Source of the DNA: an uncultured Alloprevotella sp.
Lineage (GTDB): Bacteria; Bacteroidota; Bacteroidia; Bacteroidales; Bacteroidaceae
DNA: 64,000 nucleotides
Direction of reading: 5' to 3'
Assembly: GCA_944322325.1 (NCBI GenBank)
Contig: CALUOQ010000008.1
Coordinates: forward strand, 58,271 to 122,270
Part shown: in pieces, positions 7,822 to 15,367 of the stretch
Layout: every line of letters starts with the position of its first letter
Position numbering within the stretch: the first letter of the stretch is position 1
Translations under genes and position numbers: made by a program
The notes under the pieces: model-generated
Told to the model about the DNA's origin: nothing
The model's input: only the letters and a program-made list of their open reading frames with translations
The model's database searches: none

Positions 7822-8352
7822 TCATTCCGCCGCACGGCAGTACCACTTCGGCACGTGAACCAAAACGCCCAGCGACGTCACCGTCAGCACCACGTACGAG
7901 CGGTTACGGTAACGCACCAGCCGCCCCTCAAGCCCCGCGAACGGGCCGCGGACCACCCTGACGCGGCTGCCCCGGCGCGCCTCGGCCGTCTCGGCGTCCA
8001 CGAAAAGCGTGTCCTCGTACCGGGGGTCGCTCACCGCGCGCAATTCAGCCATCTCGCGCTCCGATATCCGGCACCAGCGCCCCGACACCGTCACGTAGAT
8101 CCGCGAGGCAAAGGCGCTCCGCCGCAGCGCGTCACGCAAACGCGCCTCGCCGCCTGAGGGACAGCCCACAAACAGCAGGTTCCTCACCGCCGGGACCAGG
8201 CGGCGGTGAGGCCGCCCCTCGGCGTCCGCCACCTCCGACCAGCGCCGCGGCAGGAATACCTCCCAGCCCTCCGACGCCAGCTCGCCCTCCAGCCGCTCCT
8301 CGCGGCCGTGGAACACCTGAAGCGCGTACCACGCCAGCTCTCCCTCTTCCAT
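7822..8352 (-). CDS. UpxY-type NusG-like transcription antiterminator
   Basis: 176 residues. The N-terminal NusG-NGN-like part 'WYALQVFHGREERLEGELASEGWEVFLPR' is followed by 'RRLVPAVRNLLFVGCP', and the C-terminal KOW part is 'RRGSRVRVVRGPFAGLEGRL'. Length and architecture match the UpxY proteins encoded as the first gene of Bacteroides capsule operons, where each loads on its own operon leader and prevents premature termination. It starts at 8352, 105 nt from the inverted repeat of the presumed invertible promoter, leaving a leader in which it could act. The next gene is UpxZ-like. In the orientation seen here no promoter-like -7 box reads into it, so the whole operon is predicted silent until inversion. 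Confidence 0.88.
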   Translation of the reverse strand: MEEGELAWYALQVFHGREERLEGELASEGWEVFLPRRWSEVADAEGRPHRRLVPAVRNLLFVGCPSGGEARLRDALRRSAFASRIYVTVSGRWCRISEREMAELRAVSDPRYEDTLFVDAETAEARRGSRVRVVRGPFAGLEGRLVRYRNRSYVVLTVTSLGVLVHVPKWYCRAAE

Positions 8353-8457
8353 CGGACTCCACGTTTCTGACAGCTACACTTCCCGCTCTCCCCCGGCCCC
8401 CAAAGGGGACGGAAGGCGCTTGCAAGCCGGGAAGGATGGCCCCGGATTCCGTCTGCC

Positions 8458-8475
8458 TCTATATAAGAATGAGAA
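8458..8475 (+). repeat. Left inverted repeat of invertible segment
   Basis: TCTATATAAGAATGAGAA, 18 nt, exact reverse complement of 8725-8742. It is AT-rich against a GC-rich surrounding. It lies 105 nt upstream of the upxY start codon. Confidence 0.9.
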
Positions 8476-8661
8476 CTTTCGCCGCACCGCGCGGCGTTGC
8501 CGACGTGTCAGTACGCACACGCACAGCGCCTTACATCACGGGAAATGTAGTTGAAAAATCAATCCCTTTGACAGCCGTAAAGAGCGGGTTTCGGGAAAAC
8601 ACGCACGCCGACCCGCCGGAGACCCGCGCCGGGGCACAAATAAAAAAGTCCGCGGAAGTGC

Positions 8662-8689
8662 TTGGTATTCCGATTAATGCGTATCTTTG
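8662..8689 (+). promoter_or_regulatory. Promoter inside the invertible segment
   Basis: The -7 box TATCTTTG (8682-8689) matches TAnnTTTG fully. A TTGG at 8662-8665 could serve as -33 but is about 4 nt closer than usual. Transcription would start near 8696 and run rightwards across the right inverted repeat. Confidence 0.7.
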
Positions 8690-8701
8690 CAGCGTTGACC
8701 C

Positions 8702-8759
8702 AAGGCCCGCCAGCCCCTGTGAATTTCTCATTCTTATATAGAATGGACACGGGCCTTTT
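8702..8759 (+). terminator. Possible terminator formed only in the OFF orientation
   Basis: AAGGCCCG (8702-8709, inside the invertible segment) is complementary to CGGGCCTT (8750-8757, outside it), followed by TT. Between them the right inverted repeat can fold as CATTCT-TATAT-AGAATG. Inversion would separate the two halves, so the hairpin would exist only when the promoter points away from the operon. The pairing is only 8 bp with a long internal region. Confidence 0.4.
8725..8742 (-). repeat. Right inverted repeat of invertible segment
   Basis: TTCTCATTCTTATATAGA, the exact reverse complement of 8458-8475 (18 of 18). Confidence 0.9.
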
Positions 8760-8913
8760 CCCGGAAATTTTCTCTGACTTCTTCTTAATTATTATGGGGC
8801 TGATGAGGCGAATGGGGCCAATGGGACTAATGAGAAAAGGAGGGGGAAAGAGGCGTTTGGGGGCTTTTCGCTATTTTTTCCGACTCCTTGCTTGATTTTA
8901 TGGGGCTTCTTTC
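8743..8913. other. Non-coding stretch between invertible segment and GH89 terminator
   Basis: No gene is supported. It contains a Met/Gly-rich frame from a simple-sequence stretch (8793-8835, variations on ATGGGGC/AATGGGAC) and T-rich blocks. No promoter box was found in it. Confidence 0.6.
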
Positions 8914-8967
8914 AAAAAAACGCGAGGGGCGGAAACGGGTTTGAGCCGGTTTCCGCCCCTCGCGTTT
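8914..8967 (-). terminator. Rho-independent terminator after the GH89 gene
   Basis: A 19-bp stem (8918-8936 with 8949-8967, AAACGCGAGGGGCGGAAAC) is followed on the minus strand by seven T (A-run 8914-8920). It lies 11 nt beyond the stop codon of the GH89 gene. Confidence 0.9.
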
Positions 8968-8977
8968 GGGTGGGAGA

Positions 8978-11140
8978 TTATTCTGCGGTTGTGATTTGCC
9001 GGTAGGCGCGACGAGCTGCTTCGATGGGGTCGCCCTCGGCTGTGGAGGCGTAGGGCTTTGTCTCTTTCGTCCACGGCTCCTCGACGGCGTACCAGTCGAT
9101 GGAGGGTAGGGGCTCGCCCTGGTGGAGAGCCTGACTGGTGCGGTCCACCCACATTTCCCAGCGCTTGTAGTAGAAGTCGCGCAGGATGCCGTTCCATTCG
9201 CGGTGGGCGTAGTCGCGCAGTCCGCCGCGGTTGGCCGCCTCGCGGTTGCCCCACGTCGTGATGAGCGTGCGGGCGTTCCACTCGTAGTGGTCTTTCTCTT
9301 CGGGGGTAACGCCGAGTTTGCGTGCCCGGGCAATCCATGTGCCCACGCGGAACTCCGGTCGCGTGGCGAGCAGTTCGTCCTGCAACAGAATGAGGCTGAG
9401 GAAACGCTTGGCGGCGGCGTCGAAGAGCGCCGGTTCGTCGGCCTTGATGGCGTCGCGCATCACGGCGTAGACGAGGCGGCCCTTCTCGGCCACGGCCTGC
9501 CGCATGACGTCCACAAGGTCGTAGGCGTAGTTGTCGGAGCCCTGCAACTGGGGCGCGGCGTCGAGCAGGAGTCCCGCGGCGCGGATGACGTCGGTCGGGT
9601 TGTAGTAGTCCTTCATCTCGGACCACGAGGACACCTGATAGGCGTTGGCCGAAGGGCGCGCGCAGAAGATGGACTCGTGCGTGCCCTGCTGGGTGGACTG
9701 CGGCGGACAGTTGTAGATGGTGTTGCTAAGCAGGGTCCAGGCCTGTTGGGCGGCCGGGACGCTCTTGCCGTAGCGCGCCGTGACATAATCGGCGAGCCAT
9801 CCGTCCTTGGTCGTCGTGTCGGGTAGCCAGGGCAGGTCGCAGAGCAGTTCGTACATGACGGGATTGTTTTCCGAGCCCTCCATCGTCATGCCCACGCCGC
9901 GCATCGTGGCGTTGAAACGGCTGGCCCGTGCTTTGCGGAACTCGTCGAGCACGTGCTGCATCTTGCCGTGAAGTCCCACGTTGCCGCCATAGTTGAGTAG
10001 CATACAGTAGATCCAGTCGTGGCCGTCGAAGCCGTTCTCGCGCTTCCAGCCCGACTCTGGGTCGCCCCATTGCGGGCGGCTTTCGGCAAAGAGGTCGAGG
10101 GCGATAAGGTCGCCCTTGGGCAAACTCTTAATCATTTCGGGACGCGGATTGACCTGCCAGGCCTGCACGACCCAGGCCGCGTCGGGATTGCAGCGCTTCA
10201 TGGCGCCCAAAATAGCCTGCCCGGCGGCGTCGAGGTCCACGCCGGCCGTGTTGCCGCCCTCGTGGAAGGGGTCCATGGCGTAGTAGTTGGCCTTGCCGTA
10301 GAGGCGCGTCAGCTCGTCGTAGTAGAGCTCGGCGATTTCAGCAAAGCGCGGGTCCGTAGGTTGCAGGAAGGCCGGTCGGCGGTAGGCGCCCCAGAATCCC
10401 GGGTCGGACACGTTGAGGCCCAGTTTCTCGCGGGCGTCGTGGGGCAGCATGCCCGAGTAACCCGGCAGTACGGGCTCGATGTCCAACTCGCGCATCCGGC
10501 GCACGATGCGCTTCTGAAGGGCCTCCTGCTGGCGGTACCAGTTTTCCGAGTTGGGGCCTCCCCATCCCTCAAGGTTGTTCATGAGCCACCAAGCCTGAAA
10601 GGCGGGGCCGGCTACGAAAGCGTTGATTTCGTCCGTCGTATAGCCCAGTTTGTCGAGCACGTTGCGCCAAACGACGTCCGCTCCGGTCAGCGCCAGCGGC
10701 AGGTTGATGCCGTGGAGCGCCATCCAGTCTATTTCCTCCTCCCAGCGCTCCCAGTCCCAGAAGGCCATCGTGTAGGAAAACGTGCAGTAGTTCAGGTCGT
10801 AGCGCAGGTCGAGGTCGGTCTCGTGGCGCTCCGGTCGGGCGACGCGGGGCAGCGTTTCGGGCAGGTCGGCGTGCATGCCGTTCCACGAGAGGTGTATGTG
10901 GGCGTAATGCTTCAGGTACCAGTTCAGTCCCGTAGCCAGCGAGACGTAGTCGTTGCCGCGTATGACGACCTTGTCGCCCCGTTGGTCGAGCTCGAAGAAG
11001 TCCTTGTCGGACTTTACCTTCTCGAATACGAATTTTTTCGAGGCGCCCTCGTCGATGCGGTCTGCCAATTTTTCAATCGGCGTAGCCGCGTGTGTGGCCA
11101 GACCCAGGCAGAGCATGGCGGCGATGCAGATGTTTCTCAT
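8978..11140 (-). CDS. Alpha-N-acetylglucosaminidase, GH89 (NAGLU family)
   Basis: 720 residues from the ATG at 11140, chosen because it starts a signal peptide (MRNICIAAMLCLGLATHAA). An upstream in-frame ATG gives no signal. The NAGLU N-terminal domain is followed by a TIM-barrel with 'YDLNYCTFSYTMAFWDW', 'MALHGINLPLALTGADVVW', 'LPGYSGMLP', 'MDPFHEGG', 'AWVVQAWQVNP' and 'GVGMTMEGSENNPVMYELL', the last with the acidic catalytic residue region, then the helical C-terminal domain. The enzyme removes terminal alpha-linked GlcNAc, for example from gastric-type mucin glycans or heparan. Secretion suggests periplasmic or surface action. It is a single-gene unit with its own terminator. A GH20 enzyme lies 9 kb away, consistent with a host-glycan forager. 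Confidence 0.95.
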   Translation of the reverse strand: MRNICIAAMLCLGLATHAATPIEKLADRIDEGASKKFVFEKVKSDKDFFELDQRGDKVVIRGNDYVSLATGLNWYLKHYAHIHLSWNGMHADLPETLPRVARPERHETDLDLRYDLNYCTFSYTMAFWDWERWEEEIDWMALHGINLPLALTGADVVWRNVLDKLGYTTDEINAFVAGPAFQAWWLMNNLEGWGGPNSENWYRQQEALQKRIVRRMRELDIEPVLPGYSGMLPHDAREKLGLNVSDPGFWGAYRRPAFLQPTDPRFAEIAELYYDELTRLYGKANYYAMDPFHEGGNTAGVDLDAAGQAILGAMKRCNPDAAWVVQAWQVNPRPEMIKSLPKGDLIALDLFAESRPQWGDPESGWKRENGFDGHDWIYCMLLNYGGNVGLHGKMQHVLDEFRKARASRFNATMRGVGMTMEGSENNPVMYELLCDLPWLPDTTTKDGWLADYVTARYGKSVPAAQQAWTLLSNTIYNCPPQSTQQGTHESIFCARPSANAYQVSSWSEMKDYYNPTDVIRAAGLLLDAAPQLQGSDNYAYDLVDVMRQAVAEKGRLVYAVMRDAIKADEPALFDAAAKRFLSLILLQDELLATRPEFRVGTWIARARKLGVTPEEKDHYEWNARTLITTWGNREAANRGGLRDYAHREWNGILRDFYYKRWEMWVDRTSQALHQGEPLPSIDWYAVEEPWTKETKPYASTAEGDPIEAARRAYRQITTAE

Positions 11141-11342
11141 GCGGGTAATGTTGATGTGTAGTTGTACGGTTTGTTTTAGTCCGCCCGCAGGGAGCGGGTC
11201 TGCGACGGCAGACCGGACGAAATTAGGCATTTCCCCCGTAATGCGCAACCTTTCGGGGCGAAATATCCCCGCCGAAGCCGGAAATATCGGGGCGGCGAAC
11301 AGTTTTTGCGGGTCGGTCCGGCCGCGTATGTCCGCTTTTCGT

Positions 11343-11350
11343 TATTTTTG
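11343..11350 (+). promoter_or_regulatory. -7 promoter box for the esterase gene
   Basis: TATTTTTG matches TAnnTTTG, 70 nt before the ATG at 11421. No good -33 element is visible at the expected distance. Confidence 0.55.
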
Positions 11351-11420
11351 CGGGAGTGAAGTTGTCCGTATGGCGGGCGACGTATATTCGACGAATAAAC
11401 CTGATTTTAATTTTTGAGCA

Positions 11421-12320
11421 ATGAAACGAATTTTACTGACCGCGCTGATGGCTTTGGGCCTGACGACAGGGGCAACTGTCGCAGCGCAGGAAGTGCGTGT
11501 CGACACGATGCGCGTATGGGACAACGCGACCGCTCCGCATTCCAACGGACTCAGTGGGGCCGAGCGTCGGCCCGACGCCGACTTGGTGGGTAATACCACG
11601 GCCACCGAGCTTTACATCTATCGCCCCGTCGCCGCGCGCGACATGAAGTTGGCCGTCGTCATTTGTCCGGGGGGCGGATACGAATACCTGAGTCTGAAGG
11701 CCGAGGGCACGGATGTCGCCCGCTGGCTCGCGGAGCAGGGCGTGACGGCCGCCGTGCTGAAGTACCGCCTGCCGAACGGCCATCCCGAGGTGCCCCTCGA
11801 GGACGCCGTGCAGGCCGTCCGCATCATGGGCGGCCTCGAAGCAGGCGCCACCGGTATTCCCATAGACCGCGTCGGCATCATGGGCTTCTCGGCCGGTGGC
11901 CACCTTGCGGCCATGGCGTCCACGATAGGGCAGACGCGTCCGGCCTTTACCGTGCTGTTTTATCCCGTGATTACCGCCGAGCGTGGCAAGGGGCACCAAG
12001 GCTCGTTCAATGCCCTGCTCGGGGCGGGTCGCGACGCCGAGAGCGACGCCGCCTATTCCCTGCACACGCGCGTCACGGCCCAGACGCCGCCCGCCCTCCT
12101 GCTGCTGGCCGACGACGACACCGCCGTGCCGCCTGTCAACAGTCTGCTCTACTATCAGGCCCTCAAGGACCACGGCGTGCGCGCCTCGATGCACATCTAC
12201 CCCCGCGGTGGCCACGGGTGGGGTTTTCGTGACCGTTTCCCGTACAAGGCCGAGTGGCAGCGCGTCGTGACAGACTGGCTGCGGGGCATCGCTGCGGACG
12301 GCAAAGCCGGGCAGAAGTGA
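11421..12320 (+). CDS. Secreted alpha/beta-hydrolase, acetyl-esterase/xylanase-esterase-like
   Basis: 299 residues with signal peptide MKRILLTALMALGLTTGATVAAQ. The alpha/beta-hydrolase core shows the oxyanion region 'VVICPGGGYEYLS', nucleophile elbow 'GIMGFSAGGHLAAMAS', acid region 'LLLADDDTAVP' and the histidine in 'YPRGGHGWGF'. This layout is that of BD-FAE/Axe-type esterases (DUF1749/esterase-lipase group) in Bacteroidetes, which remove acetyl or other acyl groups from glycans. It is followed 51 nt later by a metallophosphoesterase on the same strand, so they may be co-transcribed. The true substrate is unknown. Confidence 0.85.
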   Translation: MKRILLTALMALGLTTGATVAAQEVRVDTMRVWDNATAPHSNGLSGAERRPDADLVGNTTATELYIYRPVAARDMKLAVVICPGGGYEYLSLKAEGTDVARWLAEQGVTAAVLKYRLPNGHPEVPLEDAVQAVRIMGGLEAGATGIPIDRVGIMGFSAGGHLAAMASTIGQTRPAFTVLFYPVITAERGKGHQGSFNALLGAGRDAESDAAYSLHTRVTAQTPPALLLLADDDTAVPPVNSLLYYQALKDHGVRASMHIYPRGGHGWGFRDRFPYKAEWQRVVTDWLRGIAADGKAGQK

Positions 12321-12370
12321 CGAGTATAGCGAATGTGAACCCATCTTTAACTCCTAAAACAATACACGTA

Positions 12371-13378
12371 ATGAACAAGAAACCGTACACAATGCGTAGC
12401 CTCGCCAGCGGGGCTGCGCTTGCTTTTTTGACCGTGATGGCGGCTGGCAGCCTGGCCTCGTGCAGGTCATCGCGCCCGTTGGTGACGTTTGTCGTAGCTT
12501 CCGACTTCCACGCCCAGGACGTGCCCGACGGGCGCGTGCGGATGGAGGCTGTGGTCAATGCGGCCAACCGGCAGAACGCCGACTTCCTTATCGAGTTGGG
12601 CGACTTCGTCCGTCTCGACTCCGCCGGGCAGCGTCTGCTGCGCGTATGGGAGGGTTACGCCGGGCCTAAGTATCACGTGCTGGGCAACCACGACGTCGAC
12701 CGCTACACCAAGGAAGAATACACGGCCGGCATGGATATGCCCGGGCGCTACTACTCGTTTGACCATGGCGACTTCCATTTCGTCGTGCTCGACGGCGACA
12801 ACATGTACGACGGGCAAACGTACACGCCCTATGCTCGCGGCAATTACGGTTCGCGCCCTTCGGACATCGACTACGTCGACCCGGAACAGCTCGACTGGCT
12901 GCGCCGTGATCTGGCCGCCACGGACAAGCGCTGCATCCTCTTCTCGCACCAGAGTATCGACACCCAGCTGAAGAACGGCGCCGCCGTGCGCGAGGTGCTC
13001 GAAGCCGAGAACCGCCGCGCCGGCCGCAAGAAAGTGGTGCTCGCCCTTAGCGGACACAACCACAGCAATTATACGAAGGTCATCGGTGGCATCACGTACA
13101 TGCAGATAAACAGCGCTTCCTATGTCTGGATTGGTAAACCCACGCAAAGCGATCGGCGCTATCCGCCCGAAGTGAACAAAAAGTATGGCCTTATGCCTTA
13201 CTCCATGAGCTTCACGCGTCCGCTCTATGCCACCGTGACGCTGACCCGCCGTGGCGCGAAGATAAAGGGAGTCCAGGCCGACTTTGTCCCGCCTGTGCCG
13301 CACGAGGTCGGACTGGGCGACTCGATCGGCGTATTCCCCCTGACGTCCTCGATAGCCGACGCCGAAGTGCGGTGGTAG
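12371..13378 (+). CDS. Calcineurin-type metallophosphoesterase lipoprotein
   Basis: 335 residues from the ATG at 12371. The N-terminus has a hydrophobic stretch ending 'GSLASCRSS', a lipobox with Cys, so a membrane-anchored lipoprotein. Metallophosphatase motifs appear in order: 'VVASDFHAQD' (D-x-H), 'IELGDFVRLD' (GD), 'HVLGNHDVDRY' (GNHD), 'LFSHQSID' (H) and 'LALSGHNHSNY' (GHxH). These residues bind a di-metal centre and hydrolyse phosphoesters. The substrate could be a phosphorylated sugar, nucleotide or phospholipid head group. The sequence does not decide. A repeat array (site 2) follows 139 nt after the stop. Confidence 0.88.
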   Translation: MNKKPYTMRSLASGAALAFLTVMAAGSLASCRSSRPLVTFVVASDFHAQDVPDGRVRMEAVVNAANRQNADFLIELGDFVRLDSAGQRLLRVWEGYAGPKYHVLGNHDVDRYTKEEYTAGMDMPGRYYSFDHGDFHFVVLDGDNMYDGQTYTPYARGNYGSRPSDIDYVDPEQLDWLRRDLAATDKRCILFSHQSIDTQLKNGAAVREVLEAENRRAGRKKVVLALSGHNHSNYTKVIGGITYMQINSASYVWIGKPTQSDRRYPPEVNKKYGLMPYSMSFTRPLYATVTLTRRGAKIKGVQADFVPPVPHEVGLGDSIGVFPLTSSIADAEVRW

Positions 13379-13517
13379 TCCCCGCTTGTCCGGCTTAGCC
13401 GTGCGGCGGTCCTGTCCGCTACGCTCTTGCCTTTATGGCGCCGCACTTCCGGGAGCGCCGTGGGGCATGTCGGAGTGAGGCCGTGGGTGGTCGGGACTCC
13501 CATCGCCGTGAGGCGAA

Positions 13518-13602
13518 AAACAAGTACTACGATAGAAATTTCTGTCGCTGCGATAGGATTTTCTATCGTAGTACTTGTTTCGGACGGAGACTACACTTGT
13601 TT
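13518..13602. repeat. 21-nt palindromic repeat array, site 2
   Basis: An end unit at 13518-13538, a core unit at 13539-13559 (CTGTCGCTGCGATAG) and an inverted end unit at 13560-13580. The two ends are perfect 21/21 reverse complements and share the variant CTATCGTAGTACTTGT. A degenerate further end unit (GACTACACTTGTTTTT) reaches 13602. It lies between the metallophosphoesterase and the promoter of the efflux cluster. The rest of the 13379-13682 gap holds only this and the promoter. Confidence 0.95.
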
Positions 13603-13655
13603 TTGCGGGTACGGCGGGCCGCGCGTCGGGGCTTGGCCGCGTGCGGCGGAATGCT

Positions 13656-13663
13656 TATCTTTG
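13656..13663 (+). promoter_or_regulatory. -7 promoter box for the His-rich small protein
   Basis: TATCTTTG matches TAnnTTTG, 20 nt before the ATG at 13683. The -33 element is weak. Confidence 0.6.
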
Positions 13664-13682
13664 CGGCGCAACCGCAGTGCGA

Positions 13683-14108
13683 ATGATTTCGAGGAAAACC
13701 TTTCTGCGTCAGCTCGCCCTCATGGTCGGCATGTGGGCTGTGCTTGTGGCCAGCGTCACGCCGCACCACCACCATGGCTCCGTGCCGTGCGTGGCTGAGG
13801 AGGCGTGTGTGCCTCCAGCCCCTGCCGGAGGTGAGCGCGTGGCCCACGCCGGCCATCAGGGCTGCCCGGCCCATCAGGCCTGCGAGGCGCGCCCGTCGTT
13901 TGTGGCGACGGCCGTTCTCCGGCTGGCCGACGTGGACGGTGCGCTCGAGGCTTTCTTTCCCCTCGTCCTGCTGTTGGCCTCCTTGTTGCCGCCCCTGCTT
14001 GCGGGCGGTGTGCCGCTCCCGCGTCCTGACGGGCAGCCGGCCGTTCCTCTGCCCGACCCGCTGCTGACGCGGGGCGGGCGGCGCGGTCCTCCGTCGCGGG
14101 TTTGTTGA
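13683..14108 (+). CDS. Small His-rich membrane-associated protein of metal efflux locus
   Basis: 141 residues. An N-terminal hydrophobic segment ends in 'ASVTPHHHHGS', followed by a Cys/His-rich stretch ('PCVAEEACVPP', 'HAGHQGCPAHQACE'), a second hydrophobic segment ('FFPLVLLLASLLPPLL') and a Pro/Arg-rich tail. Such short proteins with a His cluster and a central transmembrane helix are often encoded directly in front of CusB/CzcB-type genes in Bacteroidetes (DUF6769-like), presumably as periplasmic metal-binding accessory proteins. It is 102 nt before the membrane-fusion protein gene, with a separate promoter box in between. Function is inferred from position and metal-binding residues. Confidence 0.65.
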   Translation: MISRKTFLRQLALMVGMWAVLVASVTPHHHHGSVPCVAEEACVPPAPAGGERVAHAGHQGCPAHQACEARPSFVATAVLRLADVDGALEAFFPLVLLLASLLPPLLAGGVPLPRPDGQPAVPLPDPLLTRGGRRGPPSRVC

Positions 14109-14144
14109 TTCCGGTCGCCGTGCGTGCGCCGCTGCGGCGCGCAG

Positions 14145-14184
14145 CGGTTTGCAAACCGTTTGCACGGCCTGAGTTCTACCTTTG
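14145..14184 (+). promoter_or_regulatory. Promoter with palindromic operator candidate for the RND efflux operon
   Basis: The -7 box TACCTTTG is at 14177-14184 and a TTTG -33 box at 14159-14162. The perfect palindrome CGGTTTGCAAACCG (14145-14158) directly abuts the -33 box. The ATG of the membrane-fusion gene is at 14211. A palindrome there is a plausible binding site for a metal-responsive regulator, but no regulator gene is seen nearby. Confidence 0.6.
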
Positions 14185-14210
14185 CCGTCAAAACAAACCC
14201 GTATCCCGAC

Positions 14211-15350
14211 ATGAAAAAATCAGTTTACGCGGGGCTCGTCGCAGCCCTGCTTTGCGGTTGCGGTCATGCCGATGACCACGACCACGCTGCCGAGGCAGCA
14301 CAACCCGACGCCCACGAACACGCGGAGGGCGAAATCGTATTCACCCAGCAGCAGGCCGCGGCCGCCGGTCTGCGCACGGAAACCGTCAAGGCGGCCCCCT
14401 TTGCCGAAGTGATGAAGGCCGCCGGGCGCATCGAAGCCCCCGTGGGTGGCGAGACGACGGTGGCCGCCACGGCCGCCGGACTGGTGAGCTTTGCCGCCAA
14501 GGTGCGCGCCGAGGGTTCCGAGGTGGGCCGCGGTGCCACGGTGGCCCACATCTCGGCCCGCGACCTGCCCGACGGCGACCCCGTCGAGCGGCTGCGCGTG
14601 GCCTACGTCACGGCGCGCGAGGCCTACGAGCGCGGACAGCAGCTCGCCGCCGAGCGCATCGTGTCGCAGGCCCAGCTCGAAGCCCTGCGCGCCGACTACG
14701 AATCGGCACGCCTGGCCTACGAAGCCCAGGCCGGCAACCACGGCGCGGCGGGCATCGCCGTGAAAGCCCCCGCCGGAGGCTACGTCAAGCAGCTGCTCGT
14801 CGGGCAAGGGGAGTATGTCGCCGTGGGCCAGCCCCTGCTGGTGCTCACGACCACCCGCCGGCTCCAGTTGCGCGTCGACGTGCCCCAGCGCTACGTCGGC
14901 CAGCTTGCCGCGCTGCGCACCGCCCGTTTCCTCACGCCCTACGACGACCGTATCTACGCCCTCGACTCGCTGGGCGGCCGGCTCGTATCCCGTGGCCGCG
15001 CCACCGGCGGTTCGCCCTACGTGCCCGTCACTTTCGAGTTCGACAACCGCGGCAGCCTCGTGCCCGGCACCGCTGTCGAGGTGTGGCTGCTCGGCGCTGA
15101 GCGCCAGGGCGTCGTTTCGGTGCCCCGCACGGCCCTGACCGAAGAGCAGGGACTGTACTACGTATATATAAAGGAGGGCAAGGACGTCTACCGTAAGCAG
15201 GAAGTGACCCCCGGAGCCAGCGACGGCAGCCGCACGGCCATCCTGCACGGGCTGCATGGCGGCGAGCAGGTCGTCGTAGCCGGCGTCTATCAGGTGAAGC
15301 TGGCCGCGCTGTCCGGCGTGGTGCCCGAGGGTCACAGCCATGAACACTAA
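14211..15350 (+). CDS. czcB: RND efflux membrane-fusion lipoprotein, CzcB/CusB-like
   Basis: 379 residues from the ATG at 14211. An upstream in-frame start would hide the lipoprotein signal MKKSVYAGLVAALLCGCG. After the Cys comes a His/Asp-rich stretch ('HADDHDHAAEAAQPDAHEHAEGE') that probably binds metal. Then follow the barrel-sandwich and alpha-hairpin regions ('ARDLPDGDPVERLRVAY', 'IVSQAQLEALRADYESARLAYEAQ', 'VKAPAGGYVKQLLVGQGEYV'). It would bridge the inner-membrane pump to the outer-membrane channel. It is 17 nt before the pump gene. The symbol denotes family level only. Cu/Ag versus Zn/Co/Cd specificity is undecided. Confidence 0.9.
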   Translation: MKKSVYAGLVAALLCGCGHADDHDHAAEAAQPDAHEHAEGEIVFTQQQAAAAGLRTETVKAAPFAEVMKAAGRIEAPVGGETTVAATAAGLVSFAAKVRAEGSEVGRGATVAHISARDLPDGDPVERLRVAYVTAREAYERGQQLAAERIVSQAQLEALRADYESARLAYEAQAGNHGAAGIAVKAPAGGYVKQLLVGQGEYVAVGQPLLVLTTTRRLQLRVDVPQRYVGQLAALRTARFLTPYDDRIYALDSLGGRLVSRGRATGGSPYVPVTFEFDNRGSLVPGTAVEVWLLGAERQGVVSVPRTALTEEQGLYYVYIKEGKDVYRKQEVTPGASDGSRTAILHGLHGGEQVVVAGVYQVKLAALSGVVPEGHSHEH

Positions 15351-15367
15351 GCGAGGAGGACGCCGAC

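Larger units (their letters stand above)
8458..8742. promoter_or_regulatory. Putative phase-variable invertible promoter segment (OFF orientation)
   Basis: A 249-nt interior (8476-8724) lies between perfect 18-bp inverted repeats. The only Bacteroidetes -7 box I find inside is TATCTTTG at 8682-8689 on the plus strand, pointing away from the minus-strand polysaccharide operon. Flipping the segment would place it about 35 nt inside the operon-proximal repeat, reading into upxY. Bacteroides capsule operons are known to be switched by inversion of promoters of this size located directly in front of upxY. I see no recombinase gene next to it. The nearest candidate in the window is the tyrosine recombinase at 43148-44230. 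Confidence 0.82.

Noticed and set aside
8458-8742. A small transposon or MITE bounded by the 18-bp inverted repeats
   Set aside because: No target duplication is visible outside the repeats, and position and contents fit an invertible promoter better.
8793-8835. Repeats of ATGGGGC/AATGGGAC
   Set aside because: Short, degenerate simple sequence in a non-coding stretch. No clear unit or partner.
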